Shown: positions 1 through 8,762 of the stretch, one piece after another
Layout of the letters: the number at the start of each line of letters is the position of its first letter
Numbering within the stretch: the stretch's first letter is position 1
From: Nocardioides iriomotensis
GTDB lineage: Bacteria; Actinomycetota; Actinomycetes; Propionibacteriales; Nocardioidaceae
Direction: 5' to 3'
Length of the DNA: 64,000 bases
Assembly (NCBI RefSeq): GCF_004168035.1
Contig: NZ_SDPU01000023.1
Span: forward strand, 1 to 64,000
Program-made: the position numbers and the translations under genes
The notes under the pieces: generated by a model
Told to the model about the DNA's origin: nothing
Databases searched by the model: none
What the model saw: only the letters and a program-made list of their open reading frames with translations

Positions 1-750
1 ACCGTCGACTTCGACCGTCTGGGCCTGCGCGCCGGCGAGCGCGTGCTCGACATGGGCTGCGGCGCGGGCCGTCACGCCTACGAGATGTACCGGCGCGGCG
101 CCGACGTGATCGCCTTCGACCAGGACGGCGACGAGCTGGCCCAGGTGCTGGAGGTGTTCGGCGCGATGAAGGTCGCCGGCGAGGTCCCCGCCGGCGCCGA
201 GGCCGACATCAAGCAGGGCGACGCGCTGGCGATGCCGTTCGCCGACGAGGAGTTCGACCGCGTCGTCGCGGCCGAGGTCCTCGAGCACATCCCCGACGAC
301 GAGCAGGCGATCTCCGAGCTGGTCCGGGTGCTCCGGCCGGGTGGCACCATCGCGGTGACGGTGCCGCGCTGGCTGCCCGAGAAGGTGTGCTGGGCGCTGT
401 CCGACGCCTACCACGAGGTCGAGGGCGGCCACGTCCGCATCTACACCGGGCACGAGCTGGTCGGGAAGCTCGAGGCGGCCGGCCTGGAGTACGTCGGCCG
501 GGCCCACGCGCACGCGCTGCACGCGCCGTACTGGTGGCTCAAGTGCGCGGTCGGGGTCGACGACGACCGCCACCCGCTGGTGAAGGCGTACCACCAGGTG
601 CTCGTCTGGGACATCATGAAGCGGCCCGGCTACAGCACCGCGACCCGGCTGGCCGAGCGGGCGCTCAACCCGCTGATCGGCAAGAGCCTGGTGCTCTACC
701 TGCGCAAGCCCGCTGGAGACCGGAACGACGGGGCCGCCCATGGCGGCTGA
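1..750 (+). CDS. Class I SAM-dependent methyltransferase, 5' end outside window
   Basis: The reading frame is open from base 1, so the true start lies upstream; the GTG at 43 falls inside the SAM-binding core and cannot be the start. The glycine-rich motif I (LDMGCGAGRH) sits near in-window residue 16, followed by an acidic residue ending the second strand (AFDQD) and a motif AEVLEHIPDD near residue 92, typical of the Methyltransf_11/25 fold. The substrate is unknown. The last 11 bases overlap the start of the terpenoid-cyclase-like gene at 740, so the two are probably translated together. Family assignment is firm; function is not. Confidence 0.85.
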   Translation, partial: TVDFDRLGLRAGERVLDMGCGAGRHAYEMYRRGADVIAFDQDGDELAQVLEVFGAMKVAGEVPAGAEADIKQGDALAMPFADEEFDRVVAAEVLEHIPDDEQAISELVRVLRPGGTIAVTVPRWLPEKVCWALSDAYHEVEGGHVRIYTGHELVGKLEAAGLEYVGRAHAHALHAPYWWLKCAVGVDDDRHPLVKAYHQVLVWDIMKRPGYSTATRLAERALNPLIGKSLVLYLRKPAGDRNDGAAHGG

Positions 751-1828
751 GCTGCCCGCTCTCCCCGGCCTGCTGGACCGCGACCAGGTCGCCGCGTCCG
801 TCGCGGTCATCGCCGCCCAGCAGGAGCCCGACGGCGCGCTGCCCTGGACCACCGGACAGCACACCGACACCTGGAACCACGTCGAGTCCGCGATGGCCCT
901 GCTCGTCGGCGGCCGCGCCGACGCCGCCCACCGGGCCTACGACTGGTGCCTGGCCACGCAGCGCGCGGACGGCTCCTGGCCGATGCGCACGGTCGCCGGG
1001 ACGGTCGAGGACGCGTCGGCGGAGAGCAACATGAGCGCCTACCTCGCGGTCGGCGTCTGGCACCACTGGCTGGTGCGCCGCGACGAGCGGTTCGTCCGGC
1101 GGACCTGGCCGGCGGTGCGCGCCGCACTCGACTTCGTCGTCGGGCTGCAGCTGCCGTTCGGTGGCATCTCCTGGGTGCGCGGCGAGGCGGGCGTCGTCGA
1201 CGACGGGGCGCTGCTCGCCAGCAGCTCCAGCATCTTCCACGCGCTCCGCGCCGGTCTCGCGCTGTCGGAGCTGATGGGCGAGCCGCAGCCCGACTGGGAG
1301 CTCGCCGCGGGCCGCCTGCGGCACGCGCTCCGGCACCACCGCGACACCTTCCTGGACAAGTCGACGTTCTCGATGGACTGGTACTACCCGGTGCTGGGGG
1401 GTGCCGTCGTCGGAGCCGAGGGCGACGCCCTGGTCGACGCGCGCTGGGACGACTTCGTCGTGCCCGGTCTCGGCGTGCGTTGCGTCGACACCAACCCTTG
1501 GGTCACCGCCGCGGAGACGTGCGAGCTCGCGATGGCGCTCGACGCGCTCGGCCGGCGCGACGAGGCGCTCGCGCTGCTGCGCGACGTCCAGCACCTGCGG
1601 TCGGCGCGGGGCGGCTACTGGACCGGCTACGTGTGGCCGGACGACGCGGTCTGGCCGCGCGAGGAGACGACCTGGACCGCGGCGGCGATGGTGCTGGCCG
1701 TCGACGCGCTGTCCGGGACGACGCCCGGGTCGGACCTGTTCCGTGGCTCGACGCTGCCACGGGAGTTCCCGGAGATCGGCCTGGAGTGCGGCTGCGCCGA
1801 CCGCACGGTCCGGCAGCGCGTCGGATAA
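740..1828 (+). CDS. Prenyltransferase/squalene-cyclase-like alpha-alpha barrel protein
   Basis: A 362-residue protein made of repeated helical pairs with motifs such as QEPDGALPW and QRADGSWPM, which resemble the QW-type repeats of the terpenoid-cyclase/prenyltransferase alpha-alpha barrel fold; glycosidase-like six-hairpin folds look similar. There is no signal peptide. ATG at 740 lies inside the upstream methyltransferase gene, which suggests coupled expression and a shared pathway. In actinobacteria such proteins are often simply named prenyltransferase although the substrate is unknown; a Cys pair (ECGCAD) lies near the C-terminus. No cyclase DxDD motif is seen, so cyclisation activity is not supported. 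Confidence 0.6.
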   Translation: MAAELPALPGLLDRDQVAASVAVIAAQQEPDGALPWTTGQHTDTWNHVESAMALLVGGRADAAHRAYDWCLATQRADGSWPMRTVAGTVEDASAESNMSAYLAVGVWHHWLVRRDERFVRRTWPAVRAALDFVVGLQLPFGGISWVRGEAGVVDDGALLASSSSIFHALRAGLALSELMGEPQPDWELAAGRLRHALRHHRDTFLDKSTFSMDWYYPVLGGAVVGAEGDALVDARWDDFVVPGLGVRCVDTNPWVTAAETCELAMALDALGRRDEALALLRDVQHLRSARGGYWTGYVWPDDAVWPREETTWTAAAMVLAVDALSGTTPGSDLFRGSTLPREFPEIGLECGCADRTVRQRVG

Positions 1829-1843
1829 GGCCGACGCCCGCGG

Positions 1844-2248
1844 TCACGGACCGCAGGCGCCGCCGGGAAGGTCGTCGAAGGGGCGGTCGCCGTCGGCCGA
1901 GTCGTAGGTCCACGACCGGATCTCCGGGTCGACGTTGTGCACCCGGATGCAGATCCCGTCCGGCTTCACCTGGCTCACCACGTGGTTGCCGGCGCTGGCG
2001 CGGAACGTCTCGTCACCGATCTGCACCGGTTCGCCCGGCCCGCTCTCGAAGGCGACGGGCTGCTTGTCCTCCTCGACGAGGACGTTCTGCATCCGCGCGA
2101 GGGTGGAGGCGTCGTTGTACCCCGATCGCTGCTTGTCGATGCTGTTGTCGTACGCGAGTGCGAACGGGAAGCTCAGCGCGATCAGCAGCCCGACGCCGAC
2201 GAGGACGGCGACGAGGACGCGGTGGGTGCCGAAGCGGGGGGACGCCAT
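1844..2248 (-). CDS. Hypothetical membrane-anchored protein
   Basis: A 134-residue protein with one hydrophobic segment at about residues 10-33 preceded by basic residues, followed by a hydrophilic, presumably extracytoplasmic domain with two Cys (GICIRV and GGACGP) that could form a disulfide. It lies tail to tail with the cyclase-like gene (15 bp gap) and just downstream of the methyltransferase gene on the same strand. I do not recognise the family; the type II membrane topology is inferred from sequence only. Confidence 0.6.
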   Translation of the reverse strand: MASPRFGTHRVLVAVLVGVGLLIALSFPFALAYDNSIDKQRSGYNDASTLARMQNVLVEEDKQPVAFESGPGEPVQIGDETFRASAGNHVVSQVKPDGICIRVHNVDPEIRSWTYDSADGDRPFDDLPGGACGP

Positions 2249-2278
2249 GAGGGCAATTCTGCGTGGGTGGCCGCCCGC

Positions 2279-2935
2279 TCAGTCCACCGGGTCGCCGGCG
2301 TCGCCGGCCACCCGCCGCAGCACCCGCAGCGACCCGAGCGCGTCGACCTCCTCGAACCCCGAGGCCAGCGCGCGCCGGTAGACCCGGTACGGCGCCTGGC
2401 CGCCGTCGGCCGGGTCGGGGAACACGTCGTGGACCGCCATCAGTGCGCCTCGGGCGACCCAGCGACCGAAGCCCGTGTAGTCGTTGCCGGCGTGCTCGTC
2501 GGTATGGCCGCCGTCGACGAACAGCAGCGACAACGGGGTGCGCCAGTGCGCGCTGATCACGGTGGAGCGCCCGACGACCGCGACGACCTGCTCCTCGAGG
2601 CCGGCGTCGGCGAGCGTGCGCCGGAAGGTCGGCAACGTGTCGAGGCGGCCGAACACGGGGTCGGCCAGGTCGGGGTCGTGGTACTCCCAGCCGACCTGGT
2701 TCTCCTCGGAGCCGCGGAAGTGGTCGACGCTGAACACGGTGCCGCCGACGGCCAGCGCGGCGGCGCCGAGGTAGACGGCGGACTTGCCGCAGTAGGCGCC
2801 GACCTCGAGCACCGGGCCGTGCGGCAGCCGCTCGACCGCCAGCCGGTGCAGCAGCTCGCCCTCGTCGTCGGGCATGAAGCCCTTGGCCGCGCGGGCCTTG
2901 GCGAGCAGGTCGGCCGGCATGGTGACCGCGGTCAT
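2279..2935 (-). CDS. Class I SAM-dependent methyltransferase (Methyltransf_24 type)
   Basis: A 218-residue protein starting at ATG 2935, which overlaps the stop of the upstream esterase gene by 4 bp (ATGA). Motif I is VLEVGAYCGKSAVYLG near residue 42, then the SVDHF acidic strand end and LLFVDGGHTDEHAGND near residue 138, characteristic of the Methyltransf_24 / class I family that includes O-methyltransferases and cephalosporin-hydroxylase-like proteins. The substrate is unknown. Coupling to the esterase suggests a shared small pathway, but nothing in the sequence identifies it. Confidence 0.8.
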   Translation of the reverse strand: MTAVTMPADLLAKARAAKGFMPDDEGELLHRLAVERLPHGPVLEVGAYCGKSAVYLGAAALAVGGTVFSVDHFRGSEENQVGWEYHDPDLADPVFGRLDTLPTFRRTLADAGLEEQVVAVVGRSTVISAHWRTPLSLLFVDGGHTDEHAGNDYTGFGRWVARGALMAVHDVFPDPADGGQAPYRVYRRALASGFEEVDALGSLRVLRRVAGDAGDPVD

Positions 2936-4218
2936 CGGGCCGCCACCCCCTCGACCGGCTCCGCGACGGGCTCCTGGGCGGCGGCCGCACGCGTGGCGGC
3001 GTCGTACGTCCAGCGGAGGAAGCGGTCGACGCCACGGACGACCGCCGCGCTGCGGATCGAGGGGAACACGTCGAAGGCGTGCTGGGTCCCGGGCAGCTCG
3101 GCGTAGGCGACCGGCTGGCGCGACACCGCGCGGAGCGCGCGCACGAAGTGCCGGGCCTGCTCGACCTCGACGAGGGAGTCCCGGGCGCCGTGGATGACGA
3201 GCATCGGGGGCGCATCGGCGTTCACACGGGCCAGGGGAGAGGCCTCCTCGAACGGCGTGAGGCAGTCGCTGGGGTCGGCGAACATCACTCGTCCGGCCAG
3301 GAACTTGTCCCGCAGGTCGGCCGAGCGCCGGGTGCCGATCGCGCCGGCGAAGTCGTAGACGCCGTAGAACGGGACGGCCGCCTGGACGGTCGTGTCGGCG
3401 TCCTCGAAGCCGGGCTGGTACGTCGGGTCGTTCGGCGTGAGCGCGGCGAGCGCCGTGAGGTGGCCGCCGGCCGACCCGCCGGTGATCGTGACGTAGCCGG
3501 GGTCGCCGCCGTACTCCGCGGCGTGCTCCTTGACCCAGGCGAGGGCGCGCTTGACGTCGACGATGTGGGCCGGGAACGGGTCGCGCGGGCTGAGCCGGTA
3601 GTTGATCGCGAAGCACACCCAGCCGCGCGCCGCCATGTGCCGCATCAGCGGGACGCCCTGCTCGTCCTTGCTGCCGACCGACCAGGCGCCGCCGTGCACC
3701 TGCACGAGCACCGGCGCGTCGCGCACGTCGGTGCCCCGGCGCCGGTAGACGTCGAGCAGGCCGCGCTTGCCGTGCCGCGGCTCGTAGGGCACGTCCTTGA
3801 CGACCTCGACCTCGTCGTCCCGCTGCCGGAACGGCCAGACGAGCTGGGAGAGCGGGGTGGACAGGTCCAGGTCGGTGTACGTCGCGCGCAGCCGGTCGAG
3901 GTAGTCGTCGCCGAGGGTCTCGCGCAGCGCGGCGTCGACGTGACGGTGCGCCTGCGCCGACTCCGCGACGAGCGCGCCGAGGCCGGCCGCGCTGCCCGCG
4001 GCGAGGGCCAGACCGGCCCGGCTGCGGCGGGACGGTCGGCGGGCGAGCTCGACGGCGGCGTCGGCGGCGGTGAGCGCGAGCAGGTGCGGGGCGAGCTCGC
4101 TGGTGAGCCAGCCGGCCGCGAACGACGGCACCTGGGCCCGGAAGCCGGGGAACGGCCGCACCGCGTTGGCGGTGAGCGCCGCGGTCAGGACCTGGCGGAG
4201 CAGGAAGAGGCGGGACAC
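2932..4218 (-). CDS. Alpha/beta hydrolase (HSL-like carboxylesterase/lipase)
   Basis: A 428-residue protein with a weakly hydrophobic N-terminal region of about 95 residues, then a hydrolase domain. The oxyanion-hole motif HGGAW, the nucleophile elbow GGSAGGH, an acid residue in GARDSLVEV and a His in GTQHAFDVF form the usual Ser-Asp-His set of hormone-sensitive-lipase-type esterases. The GTG start at 4218 sits six bases after a TAGGGT -10 box, so the mRNA is probably leaderless, which supports this start. It is the first gene of a two-gene unit with the methyltransferase (4-bp overlap). The substrate is unknown. Confidence 0.85.
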   Translation of the reverse strand: MSRLFLLRQVLTAALTANAVRPFPGFRAQVPSFAAGWLTSELAPHLLALTAADAAVELARRPSRRSRAGLALAAGSAAGLGALVAESAQAHRHVDAALRETLGDDYLDRLRATYTDLDLSTPLSQLVWPFRQRDDEVEVVKDVPYEPRHGKRGLLDVYRRRGTDVRDAPVLVQVHGGAWSVGSKDEQGVPLMRHMAARGWVCFAINYRLSPRDPFPAHIVDVKRALAWVKEHAAEYGGDPGYVTITGGSAGGHLTALAALTPNDPTYQPGFEDADTTVQAAVPFYGVYDFAGAIGTRRSADLRDKFLAGRVMFADPSDCLTPFEEASPLARVNADAPPMLVIHGARDSLVEVEQARHFVRALRAVSRQPVAYAELPGTQHAFDVFPSIRSAAVVRGVDRFLRWTYDAATRAAAAQEPVAEPVEGVAAR

Positions 4219-4224
4219 GCTGCC

Positions 4225-4230
4225 ACCCTA
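4225..4230 (-). promoter_or_regulatory. -10 box (TAGGGT) of the esterase gene, leaderless
   Basis: TAGGGT read on the minus strand, followed by six bases and the GTG start at 4218. This spacing puts the transcription start at or next to the start codon. No convincing -35 element is visible. Confidence 0.5.
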
Positions 4231-4270
4231 GACACTCAACTGGAACGTGTTGCAGTGAGGGTGACGCGGC

Positions 4271-5779
4271 TCACGTCCCGGTGTCGCCCTCCCAGGTCGC
4301 GAGCCGGCCGCTGCGGTGGACGGCCCGGATCCGCTGCTCGGCGGCGTTGCGCTGCTCGGGGTCGGTGAACACGAGCAGCACGTCGTCGGTCTGCATCTGG
4401 GTGGACGCGGTGAGCGCGCTGGTGGCGCCGTTACGGGAGAGCAGCCCGAGGGTCGAGCCGGACGGCAGCCGCAGCTCGCCGACGAAGACGCCGTGCAGCC
4501 TGCTGCCCGGCGCCACCCGGATCTGCAGGAGGTCGGCGCCGAGCCGGTACAGCGAGCCCGTCCCGACCGAGAGGTCCAGCGGGGTCGCTGTGGCGTACCG
4601 CCGCGTCGGCGGGAACAGCGCCCGCGGCAGCAGCCGGGCGACCGGGCCGGACTGGGCGACGGCCAGCGGGCCGATCACGCCGAGCACCAGGACGTATCCG
4701 GCGGCCAGTGACGCGACCCGCTGGTCGAGCCCGGCCCCGAGGGCGAGGCTGGCCAGCACGAGGGAGAACTCGCCGCGGGTGAGGACGGTGAGGCCGATGT
4801 TGGCGCCCGCCGTACGCCCGAAGCCGTGGATGCGCGCGGCGACCACGCCCGCGCTGACGCAGAGAACGATGGTCATGGCCACGGCGAACGCCACCGCACC
4901 GGCGACGTCGAGCAGGGCGCGCGGGTCGATGCTGAGCCCGAAGTGGAAGAAGAAGATCGCACCGAAAGCGTCACGCAGCGGGTGGGTGAGGTCGCGCAGG
5001 CGCTGGGACTTCTTCGTGGAGCCGAGGATGAGGCCGACCATGAACGCGCCGATGGCGTCGGAGACCCCGAGCGTCTCGGCGATGCCGGCGGTGATGATCG
5101 CGAGGCCGACGAACACAACCACGACGATCTCCTCGTCCTGGGTGTCGATCACCTTGCCGACCCAGCGCGCACCGTGCCGCGCGACCAGCGCCAGGCCGAA
5201 GAGGAACGTGAACGCCGTCGCGATGCCGGTCACCGCCTCGACGGGCCCGTCCGCGCCGCCGAGCACCGGCTGCAGCAGCGCGAGGTAGAAGGCCAGGAAC
5301 AGGTCCTCCATCACGGTGATGCCGAGGATCACCCGGGTCTCGGGGTTGCCGAGGCGGCCGGTCTCGACGAGCAGCTTGGTGACGATTGCGGACGACGAGA
5401 TGCCGACGACCGCGGCGACCACGAGCGCCTCCGCCACGCCCCAGCCGAGCGCGAAGCCGAGCGCCAGGCCGCCCCCGACGTTCAGGGCCAGGTACACCCC
5501 GGCCGCGGACAGCAGCCGCCGGCCACCCGAGGTCAGGTCCTCGAGGGAGAACTCCAGGCCGAGGTAGAAGAGCAGGAACACCAGCCCGAGCCGGGCCACG
5601 AGAGCGAGGTCGTCGGGGTCGGCGACGATGTCCAGCCCCGGGGTGTCCGGGCCGAGCAGCACGCCGGCGATCATGAACAGCGGGATCGTGGGGAGCCCGA
5701 CGGGCACGCCGACGCGCGCGAGCAGGCCGCACACGAGGAACGCCGCTCCGAGGGCGATCAGGCTCTCCGCGGCGTGCAC
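4271..5779 (-). CDS. CPA2-family monovalent cation:proton antiporter with TrkA-C domain
   Basis: A 502-residue integral membrane protein. About a dozen hydrophobic segments fill residues 1-390, with family motifs LGPDTPG, GLVFLLFYLGLEF and the unwound-helix region SSSAIVTKLL; a C-terminal soluble part (about 420-500) resembles a TrkA_C ligand-binding domain. It is of the KefB/GerN type, moving K+ or Na+ against H+. GTG 5779 is chosen because AGGAGG lies just upstream and the hydrophobic N-terminus begins right after it; the frame stays open further upstream but the extra residues are not protein-like. There is no RCK/TrkA_N nucleotide domain, unlike KefB of enterobacteria. Confidence 0.88.
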   Translation of the reverse strand: MHAAESLIALGAAFLVCGLLARVGVPVGLPTIPLFMIAGVLLGPDTPGLDIVADPDDLALVARLGLVFLLFYLGLEFSLEDLTSGGRRLLSAAGVYLALNVGGGLALGFALGWGVAEALVVAAVVGISSSAIVTKLLVETGRLGNPETRVILGITVMEDLFLAFYLALLQPVLGGADGPVEAVTGIATAFTFLFGLALVARHGARWVGKVIDTQDEEIVVVVFVGLAIITAGIAETLGVSDAIGAFMVGLILGSTKKSQRLRDLTHPLRDAFGAIFFFHFGLSIDPRALLDVAGAVAFAVAMTIVLCVSAGVVAARIHGFGRTAGANIGLTVLTRGEFSLVLASLALGAGLDQRVASLAAGYVLVLGVIGPLAVAQSGPVARLLPRALFPPTRRYATATPLDLSVGTGSLYRLGADLLQIRVAPGSRLHGVFVGELRLPSGSTLGLLSRNGATSALTASTQMQTDDVLLVFTDPEQRNAAEQRIRAVHRSGRLATWEGDTGT

Positions 5780-5979
5780 GGTCGGCACCTCCTGCGGGGG
5801 TGTCGTTCGGCGTGGGGTGGTCGAGGTTGGCGCGACGGCCCACGCCGCACTTTGGGTCGCCCGAAGTCCGCCACCTGTCCCGTGAGTGCGATGCACTCGT
5901 GGCGCCCGGTCGTCAGTCCGGAGGGCTCCGGCGTGGGCCCGTCGCTCGTCCAGTGTTGCGGGACCAGGGGGGCCGGAGA

Positions 5980-5997
5980 ATGGGTGGCAGCACCCAT
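5980..5997. other. Perfect 7-bp-arm palindrome upstream of the histidine kinase gene
   Basis: ATGGGTG-gcag-CACCCAT, about 65 bp before the kinase start and about 200 bp from the divergent antiporter start. A second smaller hairpin, GAGTGC-gat-GCACTC, lies at 5884-5898. The first could be a regulator operator or an mRNA hairpin; neither function is demonstrated. The rest of this 280-bp divergent intergenic region shows nothing else I can name. Confidence 0.35.
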
Positions 5998-6059
5998 CTT
6001 CGCGTCGTCGGCCCCGGTCCCGCGTGCGCCCGTGCGCAGGTGTGGGCGAGGGTGGACCC

Positions 6060-7037
6060 GTGGAAGCCCGGAACATGCCGCTGTACTGGCGGGTCTGCCT
6101 GACCAACGCGCTGGTCTTCCTGCTGGGCACGGTCGCGCTCGCCGTGTCGCCCGCCACCGTGTCGGTGCACCTGCTCGTGTCCGAGGCGGTGATCCTCGGG
6201 ATCGGGGCGCTGCTGATCGTCGTGCTCAACGCCGTCCTGCTGCGCGGCACCCTCGTCCCGCTCGACCGGCTGGTCGGCGCGATGGAGTCCGTGGACCACC
6301 CGGGGGAGCGGCCGGTGCTGCCGACCTCCGGTCCGAGCACGGTACGGCGTCTGGTGGCGAGCTTCGAGGCGATGCTGGGCCGTCTCGACCACGAGCGCAG
6401 CCGGTCCGCGGCCCAGGCGCTGGCCGCGCAGGAGGCGGAGCGGCACCGGATCGCGCAGGAGCTGCACGACGAGGTCGGGCAGAGCCTGACGGTGGTGCTG
6501 CTCCAGCTCAAGCACCTGCGCGACGGGCTCCCGGACTCCGACGCCGCGGCGGTCGTCGCGGTGGACGGTGTCCGCGAGTCCGCCCGGGCCGCGCTCGACG
6601 AGGTGCGCGAGGTCGCCCGCCGGCTGCGGCCCGGGGTGCTCGAGGACCTCGGGCTGCTCAGCGCGCTGGCCGCGCTCGCGACGGACTACTCGCAGCGCAC
6701 CGGGGTGCACGTCAGCCGCACGTTCGCCCCCGGCCTGCCGGACGCGACGGCGGAGGTCGAGCTGGTGGTCTACCGGGTCGCCCAGGAGGCGCTCACCAAC
6801 GTCGCCCGGCACGCCCGCGCGAGCGCGGTCGACCTGTCGCTCACCGTGCAAGGCGGTGACCTGGTGCTGACCGTGGCCGACGACGGCGCGGGCGTGCGCG
6901 GCGCCTCGGAGGGCACGGGCGTCGCCGGCATGCGGGAACGGGCCGGCATGGTCGGCGGCCGGCTCGCCTTCGACCGTCGCGACGGCGGCGGCACCGAGGT
7001 GCGGCTCGTCGTACCGACGGAAGGCCACCGTGCCTGA
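6060..7037 (+). CDS. Two-component sensor histidine kinase (NarL/DesK class)
   Basis: A 325-residue kinase with two N-terminal membrane segments (about residues 10-30 and 38-60), a short HAMP-like linker, the HisKA_3 phosphoacceptor helix with ELHDEVGQSLT (His near residue 140), then an HATPase_c domain with TNVARHA (N box) and VADDGAGV (G1 box). The near absence of an extracytoplasmic loop suggests it senses membrane state or an intracellular cue. GTG 6060 follows a GAGGGTGG ribosome site; ATG 6075 is an alternative giving 320 residues. It overlaps the response-regulator gene by 8 bp, forming a cognate pair. Confidence 0.88.
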   Translation: MEARNMPLYWRVCLTNALVFLLGTVALAVSPATVSVHLLVSEAVILGIGALLIVVLNAVLLRGTLVPLDRLVGAMESVDHPGERPVLPTSGPSTVRRLVASFEAMLGRLDHERSRSAAQALAAQEAERHRIAQELHDEVGQSLTVVLLQLKHLRDGLPDSDAAAVVAVDGVRESARAALDEVREVARRLRPGVLEDLGLLSALAALATDYSQRTGVHVSRTFAPGLPDATAEVELVVYRVAQEALTNVARHARASAVDLSLTVQGGDLVLTVADDGAGVRGASEGTGVAGMRERAGMVGGRLAFDRRDGGGTEVRLVVPTEGHRA

Positions 7038-7683
7038 TCCCGTGCGGATCCTGCTCGCCGACGACCACGCGCTCGTGCGCCAGGGCGTCCGGATGATCCT
7101 CGACGCCCAGCCGGACCTGCGCGTCGTGGCCGAGGCCGGTGACGGTGCCGAGGCCGTCGAGCTGGTGCGGACAGAGGAGGTCGACCTGGCCGTGCTCGAC
7201 GTGGCGATGCCACGGATGACCGGGCTGCAGGCGGCACGCGAGATCGCCCGACGCCGCGAGAACCTGCCGATCCTGATGCTGTCGATGCACGACAACGAGC
7301 AGTACTTCTTCGAGTCGCTCAAGGCCGGCGCCTCCGGCTACGTGCTCAAGTCCGTCGCCGACCAGGACCTCGTCGCGGCCGTGCGGGCGGCGATGCGCGG
7401 GGAGCCGTTCGTCTACCCGGGCGTGATGAGCACGCTGGTGCGCTCGTACCTCGACCGGCTCAAGCGCGGCGAACGGATGCCGGAGACCGTGCTGACCAGC
7501 CGCGAGGACGAGGTGCTCAAGCTGATCGCCGAGGGCCAGTCCACGCGTGAGATCGCGCAGGCGCTCACGATCAGCCCCAAGACCGTGGAGCGGCACCGCG
7601 CGAACATCCTGGCCAAGCTCGGGATGCGGGACCGCACGCAGCTGACCCGCTACGCGATCCGCGCCGGTCTGGTCGAGCCGTAG
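7030..7683 (+). CDS. NarL/FixJ-family response regulator
   Basis: A 217-residue regulator: receiver domain (residues 1-120) with the acidic pair LLADDHA, the phosphorylated Asp in LAVLDVAMPRMTG, a Thr/Ser switch in LMLSMHD and Lys in GYVLKSV; then a LuxR-type helix-turn-helix (about 150-215) with LTSREDEVLKLIAEG and SPKTVERHRANI. It overlaps the kinase gene, so the kinase is its likely partner. Targets are unknown; the palindrome at 5980-5997 is a possible autoregulatory site, but this is a guess. Confidence 0.92.
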   Translation: MPDPVRILLADDHALVRQGVRMILDAQPDLRVVAEAGDGAEAVELVRTEEVDLAVLDVAMPRMTGLQAAREIARRRENLPILMLSMHDNEQYFFESLKAGASGYVLKSVADQDLVAAVRAAMRGEPFVYPGVMSTLVRSYLDRLKRGERMPETVLTSREDEVLKLIAEGQSTREIAQALTISPKTVERHRANILAKLGMRDRTQLTRYAIRAGLVEP

Positions 7684-7733
7684 CCCCGATTAATTCGGTC
7701 GCGCTCGTGCGACCACCGGAGCACCCTGGTCGC

Positions 7734-8723
7734 ATGCAGATCGAGCAGCTCCGGGCCGACGACATCGCCGCCGTCGAGGAGGCCGTCGCCCTCCAGCGCG
7801 CCGTGCAGGAGGCCGACTCGCCGTGGACGCACCCGACCACCACGACGACCTTCACCGGCATGCTGCGGCACGGCTGGGACGGCGAGGCGCCCCGGGGCTA
7901 CCTCGCGCGTGGCGACGCCGGCACGATGGTCGCGGTCGCGCTCTACTGGACCAGCGAGTGGGACAACCAGGACTTCGCCTGGCTCGACCTCGCGGTGCAC
8001 CCCGACCACCGCCGGCAGGGCATCGGCAGCACGCTGTTCCGGGCGCTGTGCGACGTCGCCCGCGAGGAGGGCCGCACCAAGGTCGGCACCGACGGCTGGG
8101 AGAGCGACGCGGCCCGCGGCTTCGCCGACGCGATGGGGTTGACCCTCGGCTCCCAGGCCATCAACCGGCGCCAGTACCTCGCCCGGACCGACCGCGTCCT
8201 CGTCGCCAAGCTGTACGACGAGGCGTCGGACGCCGCTGCCGGGTACGAGCTGCTCCGCGTGGTCGGTGCCGTGCCCGACGAGCTGATCGACGCCGTGGTC
8301 GTGATGACCGCGGCCATCAACGACGCCCCGACCGACGACCTCGAGATCGAGGACGAGGTGTTCACCGCCGAGCGGGTGCGCGGCTACGAGCGCGCCGTCG
8401 CCGCCAAGAAGCAGCGGGCGTACCACCTGATCGCGCGGCACCGGGAGACCGGCGAGCTGGCCGGGCACACGATCGTGGCGGTCGAGGCCGAGCGGCCGAC
8501 GATCGGCCACCAGCACGACACCAGCGTCGTCCGCGCGCACCGCGGCCACCGCCTCGGTCTGCTGCTCAAGACCGCGATGATCCAGTGGCTGGCCGACGAG
8601 GAGCCGCAGCTGGAGTCGATCGACACCTGGAACACCGAGTCCAACGACCACATGATCGGCGTCAACGAGCAGCTCGGCTACACGGTCCTCGGGCGCGGCC
8701 TGGAGTATCAGCGCCGGCTCTGA
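7734..8723 (+). CDS. Tandem GNAT-domain acetyltransferase
   Basis: A 329-residue protein with two GNAT folds. The first carries the acetyl-CoA motif DLAVHPDHRRQGIGSTL near residue 90, and the second the degenerate TSVVRAHRGHRLGLLLK near residue 265. The tandem layout resembles mycothiol synthase and related actinobacterial acetyltransferases, but I do not see enough to call MshD, and the substrate is unknown. ATG 7734 is preferred over an upstream GTG because the protein fold begins there. It stands alone between the two-component pair and the phosphatase gene. Confidence 0.8.
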   Translation: MQIEQLRADDIAAVEEAVALQRAVQEADSPWTHPTTTTTFTGMLRHGWDGEAPRGYLARGDAGTMVAVALYWTSEWDNQDFAWLDLAVHPDHRRQGIGSTLFRALCDVAREEGRTKVGTDGWESDAARGFADAMGLTLGSQAINRRQYLARTDRVLVAKLYDEASDAAAGYELLRVVGAVPDELIDAVVVMTAAINDAPTDDLEIEDEVFTAERVRGYERAVAAKKQRAYHLIARHRETGELAGHTIVAVEAERPTIGHQHDTSVVRAHRGHRLGLLLKTAMIQWLADEEPQLESIDTWNTESNDHMIGVNEQLGYTVLGRGLEYQRRL

Positions 8724-8762
8724 CCTTCACCTTGCGGCGACGGCGTGTGAATACTGGGAGTC

